DNA of 5,214 bases. Origin: Chitinophaga pinensis. GTDB taxonomy: Bacteria > Bacteroidota > Bacteroidia > M30B66. A program made the position numbers and the translations under genes. Below are positions 1-5,214 of the stretch, in pieces. Numbering within the stretch: position 1 is the stretch's first letter; each line of letters begins with the position of its first letter. The notes beneath the pieces were generated by a model, which was not told where the DNA came from, searched no databases, and worked only from the letters and a program-made list of their open reading frames with translations. The stretch spans positions 1 through 5,214 of the forward strand of contig CALQJV010000109.1 in NCBI GenBank assembly GCA_943330985.1, written 5' to 3'.

Positions 1-274
1 TGCAATGCGTAAAGTTGCTCGTGTTCGTTTAACGAATACGAAAGAAGTTAACGCTTACATTCCAGGAGAAGGTCACAATTTGCAAGAACATAGTATTGTA
101 CTCATCCGAGGTGGTCGTGTTAAAGATCTTCCTGGTGTACGTTACCACATTGTTCGTGGTGCACTTGATACTTCTGGAGTAGAAGGTCGTAACCAACGTC
201 GTTCTAAATACGGAACAAAACGTCCTAAACCAGGACAACCGGCAGCTGTTGCAGGTAAAGGCAAAAAGAAATAA
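1..274 (+). CDS. rpsL: 30S ribosomal protein uS12 (S12), 5'-truncated by the window edge
   Basis: This is the decoding-centre protein of the small subunit, which helps monitor codon-anticodon pairing and is the classical site of streptomycin resistance. The reading frame is already open at the window start (first full codon GCA at 2-4). The ATG at 5-7 is not the true start: it aligns with Leu49 of E. coli S12, so about 47 N-terminal residues lie upstream. The visible part carries the family core EGHNLQEHS, then [13 protein letters not shown] and RGALD. The lysine at 122-124 corresponds to E. coli K88 and is the streptomycin-sensitive residue; the next residue, Asp, is the position that RimO methylthiolates in E. 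coli. The other main resistance site, K43, is outside the window. After SKYGTKRPK the protein has a basic tail rich in Ala, Gly and Lys, about 13 residues longer than in E. coli; similar tails are usual in Bacteroidota. It ends with TAA, 28 nt before rpsG. Confidence 0.98.
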   Translation, partial: AMRKVARVRLTNTKEVNAYIPGEGHNLQEHSIVLIRGGRVKDLPGVRYHIVRGALDTSGVEGRNQRRSKYGTKRPKPGQPAAVAGKGKKK

Positions 275-302
275 TTTAAGCATATAGTATTCCTTTCGCA
301 CC

Positions 303-770
303 ATGAGAAAGACCACCCCCAAACGAATTGCCCGCACACCAGATCCTCGATTTAATGATCCTTTGGTAACGCGTTTCGTTAACAACTTAATGTTTGACGG
401 AAAAAAGAGTATTGCGTATGCAATATTTTACGATGCAGTAGATATCGTTGAAAAAAGAACAGAAGAAAACGGACATGAGGTTTGGAAACGAGCTTTAGAG
501 AACGTTAGTCCAACTGTAGAAGTTAAGAGCCGCCGTGTAGGTGGAGCAACTTTTCAGATTCCTATGGAAATTCGACCAGATCGTAAAATCGCTTTGGGTA
601 TGAAATGGATGATTATGTATTCTCGTAAACGTAATGAGAAATCAATGGCTCAGCGTTTAGCTTCTGAAATAGTTGCTGCTTCCAAAGGAGAAGGATCTGC
701 TCACAAGAAGAAGGAAGATACTCATAGAATGGCTGAAGCAAATAAAGCATTTTCACATTTCAGATTTTAA
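303..770 (+). CDS. rpsG: 30S ribosomal protein uS7 (S7)
   Basis: uS7 is a primary 16S rRNA-binding protein that nucleates assembly of the 30S head and lies near the mRNA exit and E site. The 155-residue product matches the family from end to end. It has PDPRFNDPLVTRFVNNLM at about 13-30 and DGKKS at 32-36. The segment VEVKSRRVGGATFQIPMEIRP (72-92) forms the beta-hairpin arm. RKRNEKSMAQRLASE (108-122) follows, and the protein ends in the conserved HRMAEANKAFSHFRF. The ATG at 303 gives the expected MRK N-terminus. No Shine-Dalgarno sequence precedes it; the upstream bases are AT-rich. The gene lies 28 nt after rpsL and 24 nt before fusA, the usual str order. In E. coli, S7 represses its own operon through an mRNA structure in a longer rpsL-rpsG spacer; the short spacer here leaves little room for that. 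Confidence 0.98.
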   Translation: MRKTTPKRIARTPDPRFNDPLVTRFVNNLMFDGKKSIAYAIFYDAVDIVEKRTEENGHEVWKRALENVSPTVEVKSRRVGGATFQIPMEIRPDRKIALGMKWMIMYSRKRNEKSMAQRLASEIVAASKGEGSAHKKKEDTHRMAEANKAFSHFRF

Positions 771-794
771 CTTAAAGAAGTACAAAAGAACGTC

Positions 795-2900
795 ATGGCT
801 CACGATCTTCAATATACAAGAAACATCGGAATTGCTGCGCATATTGATGCTGGTAAAACCACTACAACCGAACGTATTCTTTATTACACCGGTGTAAATC
901 ACAAGATTGGTGAGGTGCATGACGGAGCTGCAACCATGGATTGGATGGTTCAGGAGCAAGAACGTGGCATCACCATTACTTCAGCTGCGACAACTTGCTT
1001 TTGGAATTATCGTGATAACAAATACAAATTGAACATTATCGATACTCCAGGTCACGTTGACTTTACAGTAGAGGTTAATCGTTCACTCCGTGTATTGGAT
1101 GGATTGGTATTTTTGTTCTCTGCGGTTGATGGTGTTGAGCCACAATCAGAAACAAATTGGCGTTTGGCTAATAACTACAACGTAACTCGTTTAGGATTTG
1201 TAAATAAAATGGATCGTCAAGGAGCTGATTTTCTTGCTGTAGTTAAGCAAGTAAAAGAAGTACTTGGAGGTAATCCAATTCCTCTTCAACTTCCAATAGG
1301 AGCGGAAGAAACTTTCCGAGGTGTAGTTGACTTGATTAACTTTCGTGGAATTGAATGGAATGATGCTGATAAAGGAATGACTTTCAACGAAGTTCCAATT
1401 CCAGAAGATATGTTGGAAGAAGCTACTGAATGGAGAGGAAAACTTCTTGAAGCAATTGCTGAATTTGATGATAGTCTCATGGAGAAATTCTTCGATGCTC
1501 CAGAGTCAATCACAGAACGCGAAATATTGACAGCTCTTCGTCAAGCTTGCGTGACTAATAAAATTGTTCCTATGGTTTGTGGAACAGCATTCAAAAACAA
1601 AGGCGTGCAAACTATGCTCGACTTAGTAATGGAACTGATGCCAAGTCCAATGGACAAGGAAAGCATTACAGGTATCAATCCTGATACTGGCTTAGAGGTA
1701 ACTCGTCGCCCAGATGTGAAAGAGCCATTTACTGCACTTGCATTTAAAATTGCAACAGATCCGTTCGTAGGACGTCTATGTTTCTTCCGTGCTTACGCTG
1801 GGCATTTGGATGCAGGTTCTTATGTACTCAATACTCGCAGTGGCAACAAGGAACGTATAAGCCGTATATTCCAAATGCATGCTAACAAACAAAATTCAAT
1901 TGAATATATTGAGGCAGGTGATATTGGAGCAGCAGTAGGATTTAAGGATATCAAAACAGGAGATACTCTTTGTGATGAAAAGCATCCAATCGTTCTTGAG
2001 GCAATGAACTTCCCTGATCCAGTAATTGGTGTTGCTATTGAGCCAAAAACGCAAGCTGACGTTGATAAATTGGGAATGGCACTTTCTAAACTTGCTGAAG
2101 AAGATCCTACATTCCGCGTTAAAACAGATGAAGATTCTGGACAAACGATTATCAGTGGAATGGGTGAGCTTCACTTAGAAATTATCCTTGATCGTTTGAA
2201 ACGTGAGTTCAAAGTTGAGTGTAACCAAGGTGCGCCACAAGTAAATTACAAAGAAGCTGTTACTGCAACAATTAATCACCGTGAAGTTTACAAGAAACAA
2301 ACGGGTGGTCGTGGTAAATTCGCTGATATTGTTGTAACTATTGGTCCAGCTGACGAAGGAAAAGAAGGTCTTCAGTTTGTGAATGCCGTTGTTGGGGGTA
2401 ACATTCCACGTGAGTACATTCCATCTGTTGAAAAAGGATTCAAAACCGCAATGCAAAATGGTGTACTAGCTGGTTATACAATGGATAGTCTTAAAGTAAC
2501 CTTAAGTGATGGTTCATACCACGCTGTCGATTCCGATTCTTTATCATTCGAAATATGTGCAAAAACAGCATTCCGTGAAGCTTTACCTAAAGCAAAACCA
2601 GTATTGCTTGAGCCAATTATGAAAGTTGAAGTTGTAACTCCAGAAGATTACATGGGAGATATAATCGGAGATTTAAATAAACGTCGTGGGCAATTGGAAG
2701 GAATGGATAGTCGTGGAGGAGCTCAAGTTATTCGTGCAAAAGTTCCTTTGAGTGAAATGTTTGGATATGTAACAACATTGAGAACTATTTCTTCTGGTCG
2801 CGCAACATCTACAATGGAGCCGTCGCATTATTCTGAAGCACCTAGAAACGTAGCTGATGAAGTAATCGCAAAAGCAAAAGGTAAAACAGCAAATGCATAA
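795..2900 (+). CDS. fusA: Elongation factor G (EF-G), translocation GTPase
   Basis: EF-G is the cytoplasmic GTPase that drives movement of tRNAs and mRNA through the ribosome after each peptide bond, and with RRF it splits ribosomes for recycling. The 701-residue product is full length (E. coli has 704). The G domain has all motifs: AHIDAGKT (15-22, P-loop), RGIT (57-60, switch I), DTPGH (83-87, with catalytic His87), NKMD (137-140) and CGTAFKN (262-268, G5 region). The insert typical of EF-G lies between G4 and G5. Domain II spans roughly 300-400, and domain III includes GMGELHLE (455-462). Domain IV begins near VNYKEAV (483), with the GGRGKF loop at 504-509 and His576 at its tip, matching the translocation-critical E. 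coli His583. Domain V starts near 606 ([16 protein letters not shown]). The ATG at 795 gives the standard N-terminus and has no Shine-Dalgarno sequence, only an A-rich leader. Intact motifs and operon position indicate the canonical EF-G rather than a divergent EF-G2 paralogue. Confidence 0.99.
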   Translation: MAHDLQYTRNIGIAAHIDAGKTTTTERILYYTGVNHKIGEVHDGAATMDWMVQEQERGITITSAATTCFWNYRDNKYKLNIIDTPGHVDFTVEVNRSLRVLDGLVFLFSAVDGVEPQSETNWRLANNYNVTRLGFVNKMDRQGADFLAVVKQVKEVLGGNPIPLQLPIGAEETFRGVVDLINFRGIEWNDADKGMTFNEVPIPEDMLEEATEWRGKLLEAIAEFDDSLMEKFFDAPESITEREILTALRQACVTNKIVPMVCGTAFKNKGVQTMLDLVMELMPSPMDKESITGINPDTGLEVTRRPDVKEPFTALAFKIATDPFVGRLCFFRAYAGHLDAGSYVLNTRSGNKERISRIFQMHANKQNSIEYIEAGDIGAAVGFKDIKTGDTLCDEKHPIVLEAMNFPDPVIGVAIEPKTQADVDKLGMALSKLAEEDPTFRVKTDEDSGQTIISGMGELHLEIILDRLKREFKVECNQGAPQVNYKEAVTATINHREVYKKQTGGRGKFADIVVTIGPADEGKEGLQFVNAVVGGNIPREYIPSVEKGFKTAMQNGVLAGYTMDSLKVTLSDGSYHAVDSDSLSFEICAKTAFREALPKAKPVLLEPIMKVEVVTPEDYMGDIIGDLNKRRGQLEGMDSRGGAQVIRAKVPLSEMFGYVTTLRTISSGRATSTMEPSHYSEAPRNVADEVIAKAKGKTANA

Positions 2901-2918
2901 TCGTTCTTTATATTTATC

Positions 2919-3224
2919 ATGAGCCAAAAAATCAGAATTAAACTTAAGTCTTACGACTACAATTTAGTAGATAAATCTGCTGAGAAAATTGTTAAGACAG
3001 TAAAATCTACTGGAGCTGTAGTTAGCGGTCCAATTCCACTTCCTACAAATAAGAAAATTTTCACTGTACTACGATCTCCTCACGTAAACAAAAAGGCACG
3101 TGAACAATTTCAACTTTGTTCATACAAGCGATTGTTGGATATTTATAGTACTACTTCAAAAACTGTTGATGCTCTAATGAAATTGGAACTTCCTAGCGGT
3201 GTAGAAGTTGAAATTAAAGTCTAG
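2919..3224 (+). CDS. rpsJ: 30S ribosomal protein uS10 (S10 / NusE)
   Basis: uS10 is a 30S head protein. In studied bacteria it also acts as NusE, pairing with NusB in antitermination and with NusG to link transcription to translation. The 101-residue product covers the whole family (E. coli has 103). It starts with [14 protein letters not shown] (5-18) and has GPIPLPT (37-43), [17 protein letters not shown] (48-64) and [18 protein letters not shown] near the C-terminus. The loop around residues 53-58 (SPHVNK) is the part that reaches towards the tetracycline site in the ribosome; it looks ordinary. The ATG at 2919 follows the fusA stop by 18 nt with no Shine-Dalgarno sequence. In E. coli rpsJ opens a separate operon behind a long regulatory leader. 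Here it is joined directly to fusA, so it is probably read through from the str genes. Confidence 0.98.
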   Translation: MSQKIRIKLKSYDYNLVDKSAEKIVKTVKSTGAVVSGPIPLPTNKKIFTVLRSPHVNKKAREQFQLCSYKRLLDIYSTTSKTVDALMKLELPSGVEVEIKV

Positions 3225-3257
3225 TGTATTAATTAAGAATTAAATTTTCATAATACA
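3225..3257. repeat. Weak 7-bp inverted repeat in the rpsJ-rplC spacer
   Basis: The longest spacer in the window (3225-3268, 44 nt) is about 90% A+T. It holds perfect 7-bp arms, TGTATTA at 3225-3231 and TAATACA at 3251-3257, separated by 19 nt. The first arm starts right after the rpsJ stop and the second ends 11 nt before the rplC ATG. The stem would contain a single G-C pair and would be unstable. In DNA this AT-rich, arms of this length can easily arise by chance. No U-run follows a GC-rich stem, so it is not a recognisable intrinsic terminator. I also see no TTTG box that would suggest a Bacteroidota-type promoter. Its function is unknown and it may have none. Confidence 0.2.
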
Positions 3258-3268
3258 ATTTAAATAAA

Positions 3269-3886
3269 ATGTCAGGTCTAATCGGGAAAAAAATCGGTAT
3301 GACCAGTATCTACAGTGCCGCTGGTAAGAACATACCATGTACAATTATAGAAGCTGGTCCTTGCGTTGTTACGCAAGTCAAAACCATCGCAACTGATGGT
3401 TATAGCGCAGTTCAACTGGCGTTTGACGAGAAAAAAGATAAGCATACTACTGCTGCAATGAAGGGTCACTTTGCAAAGGCTAATTCAACGCCTATGCGTA
3501 AACTTGTTGAGTTTCGTTACTTTAAAACAGAACTCACATTGGGTAGTTCAATCAACGTTGAATTATTTGAAGAAGGTGAATTTGTTAGTGTAATTGGAAC
3601 GTCAAAAGGAAAAGGTTTTCAAGGTGTTGTTAAGCGTCACGGTTTTAGTGGTGTAGGTATGGCAACTCACGGTCAACATAACCGTCTTCGTGCTCCAGGA
3701 TCATTAGGAGCATCATCATACCCATCACGTGTATTCAAAGGAATGCGCATGGCAGGAAGAACAGGTGGAGCGCGAGTGAAAGTGCAAAATCTAATCGTAT
3801 TGAAAGTTTTACCCGAACAGAATCTTATCGTTGTACAAGGTGCTATACCAGGTCCAAAAGGTTCTTACGTAATGATTGAGAAGTAA
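3269..3886 (+). CDS. rplC: 50S ribosomal protein uL3 (L3)
   Basis: uL3 binds 23S rRNA early in 50S assembly, and its long internal extension reaches towards the peptidyl-transferase centre, where changes can affect pleuromutilin and linezolid sensitivity. The 205-residue product (E. coli has 209) opens with [10 protein letters not shown] (3-12) and contains [19 protein letters not shown] (108-126). The extension then follows ([31 protein letters not shown], 134-164). It ends in [11 protein letters not shown]. coli has QNQTPG within this extension and methylates one glutamine (Gln150) through PrmB; here the aligned residues are Ala148-Ser149-Ser150, so that target is absent, as is common in Bacteroidota. 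The ATG at 3269 gives the standard N-terminus; an A-rich stretch precedes it and there is no Shine-Dalgarno sequence. The TAA stop is 1 nt from the rplD ATG. Confidence 0.98.
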   Translation: MSGLIGKKIGMTSIYSAAGKNIPCTIIEAGPCVVTQVKTIATDGYSAVQLAFDEKKDKHTTAAMKGHFAKANSTPMRKLVEFRYFKTELTLGSSINVELFEEGEFVSVIGTSKGKGFQGVVKRHGFSGVGMATHGQHNRLRAPGSLGASSYPSRVFKGMRMAGRTGGARVKVQNLIVLKVLPEQNLIVVQGAIPGPKGSYVMIEK

Positions 3887-3887
3887 C

Positions 3888-4520
3888 ATGGAACTCGCAG
3901 TATACAACTCCAACGGTCAAGAGACCGGCCGAAAAATTTCTTTAAGTAAAGACATTTTCGGAATCGAACCAAACGATCACGCAATTTATCTCGATGTTAA
4001 GCAGATTCTTGCAAATCGCAGACAAGGTACTCACAAGTCAAAAGAACGTGCTGAAATATCTGGTTCTACAAGAAAACTAAAACGCCAAAAGGGTACAGGT
4101 GGTGCTCGTGCGGGAAGTATTAAATCACCAGTTTTTGTTGGTGGAGGTAGAATTTTCGGACCACGTCCAAGAGATTATTCATTCCGCTTAAATAAAAAAG
4201 TAAAGCAATTGGCTCGTAAGTCCGCTCTTACATACAAAGCTTTAGAAAATGGGATTGTTTTAGTTGAGAACTTCAACTTCGAAAAACCATCTACTAAAAA
4301 TTACAACAGCATTCTTAACAAACTTAAAGTTTCTGATAAGAAAACACTTGTTGTAGTTCCAGAAATGAACGAAAATTTATACCTGTCTTCTCGTAACATT
4401 CAAAGAAGTAAAGTTGTAATAGCAAGCGATTTGAATACCTATGATATTCTGAATGCAAGCAGTATCGTTTTATTTGAGAATTCTGTTCAATCAATTGAAA
4501 ACCTTCTAGCACAAAATTAA
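3888..4520 (+). CDS. rplD: 50S ribosomal protein uL4 (L4)
   Basis: uL4 is an early 50S assembly protein whose extended loop lines the narrowest part of the nascent-peptide tunnel next to uL22. I chose the ATG at 3888, giving 210 residues that begin MELAVYN, the form usual in Bacteroidota. The frame can be extended four codons upstream to a TTG at 3876, but that would overlap rplC and add residues not seen in the family. [26 protein letters not shown] (27-52) leads into the loop, which holds [16 protein letters not shown] (66-81). Lys68 corresponds to E. coli Lys63, a macrolide-resistance site, and is unchanged. The globular part continues with the conserved KLNKK-type segment (here [19 protein letters not shown]). 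In E. coli L4 also represses the S10 operon through the leader before rpsJ; no such leader exists here. A 1-nt gap to rplC suggests coupled translation. Confidence 0.97.
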   Translation: MELAVYNSNGQETGRKISLSKDIFGIEPNDHAIYLDVKQILANRRQGTHKSKERAEISGSTRKLKRQKGTGGARAGSIKSPVFVGGGRIFGPRPRDYSFRLNKKVKQLARKSALTYKALENGIVLVENFNFEKPSTKNYNSILNKLKVSDKKTLVVVPEMNENLYLSSRNIQRSKVVIASDLNTYDILNASSIVLFENSVQSIENLLAQN

Positions 4521-4522
4521 TT

Positions 4523-4813
4523 ATGAGCATCATCATCAAACCTATCATCACAGAAAAGATGAGCGGACAATCCGAGAAGATGAACCGCTTTGGTTTTGTG
4601 GTTCATTCTGAAGCCAACAAAATTGAAATCAAAAATGCCATTGAAAAAATCTATGGCGTATCTGTAGAAAATATCCGCACGATGAAATACATCGGCAAAG
4701 TTAAAATGCGTAACACTAAAAGTGGAGTTAGCTCTGGTTTAGTTGGGAATTGCAAAAAAGCAATTGTACAATTGAAAGCTGGAGATTCTATCGACTTTTA
4801 CAGTAACATTTGA
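4523..4813 (+). CDS. rplW: 50S ribosomal protein uL23 (L23)
   Basis: uL23 sits at the mouth of the peptide exit tunnel and is the docking point for trigger factor and a contact for the signal recognition particle. The 96-residue product (E. coli has 100) starts with IIIKPIITEKM. Glu11 in the TEK motif aligns with E. coli Glu18, the main trigger-factor contact. The next segments are FGFVVHSEANKIEIKNAIEKIYGV (23-46) and a loop with KVKMRNTKSG that would reach into the tunnel wall. The end, KKAIVQLKAGDSIDFY, is typical. The ATG at 4523 lies 2 nt after the rplD stop and has no Shine-Dalgarno sequence, so it may depend on ribosomes finishing rplD. The gene ends in TGA followed in frame by TAA, a tandem stop, and is the only complete gene here that uses TGA. 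Confidence 0.97.
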   Translation: MSIIIKPIITEKMSGQSEKMNRFGFVVHSEANKIEIKNAIEKIYGVSVENIRTMKYIGKVKMRNTKSGVSSGLVGNCKKAIVQLKAGDSIDFYSNI

Positions 4814-4819
4814 TAAGAA

Positions 4820-5214
4820 ATGGGACTTAGAAAATTCAATCCAATTACACCAGGTACCCGATTTAAGGTAGCTGACACTTACAGCGATGTAACTACCCGC
4901 GAGCCGGAGAAATCATTGTTGGTTAAGCAAAAGAAATCCGGTGGACGTAACCACAGTGGAAAAATGACTATGCGCTACATTGGTGGTGGTCATAAACAAC
5001 GTTATCGTTTGATTGATTTCAAACGTGATAAACACGATGTTCCTGCTGTTGTTAAATCAATCGAATATGATCCAAATAGATCTGCACGTATTGCATTACT
5101 TCAATATGCTGATGGAGAAAAAAGGTATATTATTGCTCCAAATGGAGTTGAAGTAGGGCATCCTATCATGTCTGGAACAAATGCTCCAGTTGAACCAGGA
5201 AATGCTTTATTTCT
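4820..5214 (+). CDS. rplB: 50S ribosomal protein uL2 (L2), 3'-truncated by the window edge
   Basis: uL2 is one of the most conserved 50S proteins. It binds 23S rRNA near the peptidyl-transferase centre and is needed for subunit association and full peptidyl-transferase activity. The frame opens at the ATG at 4820 ([15 protein letters not shown]), 6 nt after the rplW stop, and stays open to the window end. It encodes 131 complete residues plus two bases, about half of the usual 270-280. The visible part has [25 protein letters not shown] (39-63), the RNA-binding N-terminal region. It continues with IDFKRDK (65-71), [15 protein letters not shown] (80-94) and [16 protein letters not shown] (98-113), the OB-fold part. 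The C-terminal half, with the His equivalent to E. coli His229, lies outside the window. No Shine-Dalgarno sequence is seen; the start follows an A-rich stretch. In this gene order rpsS and rplV normally come next. Confidence 0.97.
   Translation, partial: MGLRKFNPITPGTRFKVADTYSDVTTREPEKSLLVKQKKSGGRNHSGKMTMRYIGGGHKQRYRLIDFKRDKHDVPAVVKSIEYDPNRSARIALLQYADGEKRYIIAPNGVEVGHPIMSGTNAPVEPGNALF

Noticed and set aside
5..274. A short 89-residue gene starting at the ATG at position 5
   Set aside because: That ATG is an internal codon of uS12 (aligned with E. coli Leu49) and the frame is open upstream to the window edge, so this is a truncated rpsL, not a small protein.
29..385. Reverse-strand open frames across rpsL-rpsG (also 142-339)
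   Set aside because: They lie wholly or mostly opposite strongly conserved ribosomal-protein genes, have Cys/Phe/Arg-rich shadow-like composition, and match no family I recognise.
673..897. Forward open frame bridging the end of rpsG and the start of fusA in another frame
   Set aside because: It overlaps two certain genes in the wrong frame and its product resembles no known family.
2901..2918. Possible promoter or terminator between fusA and rpsJ
   Set aside because: The 18-nt T/A-rich gap has no hairpin and no recognisable Bacteroidota promoter boxes, and it is too short to hold a complete promoter by itself.
1896..2927. Several 84-93-residue reverse-strand open frames opposite fusA and the fusA-rpsJ junction
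   Set aside because: All are antisense to intact EF-G domains III-V. Their composition reflects the complement of fusA codons, and they show no independent coding signal.
4523..4555. Repeated ATC codons at the start of rplW that might look like a microsatellite
   Set aside because: They encode the expected Ile-rich beta-strand at the uL23 N-terminus (IIIKPIITEK); three adjacent codons are not a meaningful repeat.
1..5214. Mobile element, CRISPR array, tRNA, riboswitch, or horizontally acquired genes
   Set aside because: Coding sequence fills nearly all of the window with conserved housekeeping genes in their usual order. There are no spaced direct repeats, transposase motifs, tRNA-like folds or leader-length spacers, and base use looks similar from gene to gene.

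Overview
The window is an uninterrupted block of translation genes, all on the + strand, joining the classical str and S10 ribosomal-protein operons. The order is rpsL (3' part), rpsG, fusA, rpsJ, rplC, rplD, rplW, rplB (5' part). Every gene is recognised from its protein sequence. The window starts inside rpsL and ends inside rplB, so the operon continues on both sides.

The organism is most likely a member of the Bacteroidota (Flavobacteriia/Cytophagia-like). Four things point there. The protein signatures match that phylum, for example the MELAVYN start of uL4, the [11 protein letters not shown] segment of uL3 and the GVEVEIKV end of uS10. fusA is followed directly by rpsJ with no tuf between them. 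None of the seven visible start codons has a clear Shine-Dalgarno sequence. The DNA is AT-rich, with very AT-rich spacers. I cannot assign a genus.

Layout: 1-274 is the C-terminal two thirds of uS12, 303-770 uS7, 795-2900 elongation factor G, 2919-3224 uS10, 3269-3886 uL3, 3888-4520 uL4, 4523-4813 uL23, and 4820 to the window end the N-terminal half of uL2. Spacers are 28, 24, 18, 44, 1, 2 and 6 nt. I see no terminator or promoter, so the block reads as one transcription unit. The tightest packing is rplC-rplD-rplW-rplB, where translational coupling is plausible. No stretch of 300 bases lacks a gene.

Together the genes supply the decoding-centre protein uS12, the 30S head proteins uS7 and uS10, the translocase EF-G that acts on the same ribosome, and four early-assembling 50S proteins: uL3 and uL2 near the peptidyl-transferase centre, and uL4 and uL23 at the exit tunnel. 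All are cytoplasmic.

I looked for an undescribed system and found none: this is core housekeeping DNA. What merits a second look is modest. There is no room for the E. coli-type S7 and L4 feedback leaders, the glutamine of uL3 that is methylated in E. coli is replaced, all starts lack Shine-Dalgarno sequences, and one 44-nt AT-rich spacer carries a weak inverted repeat.
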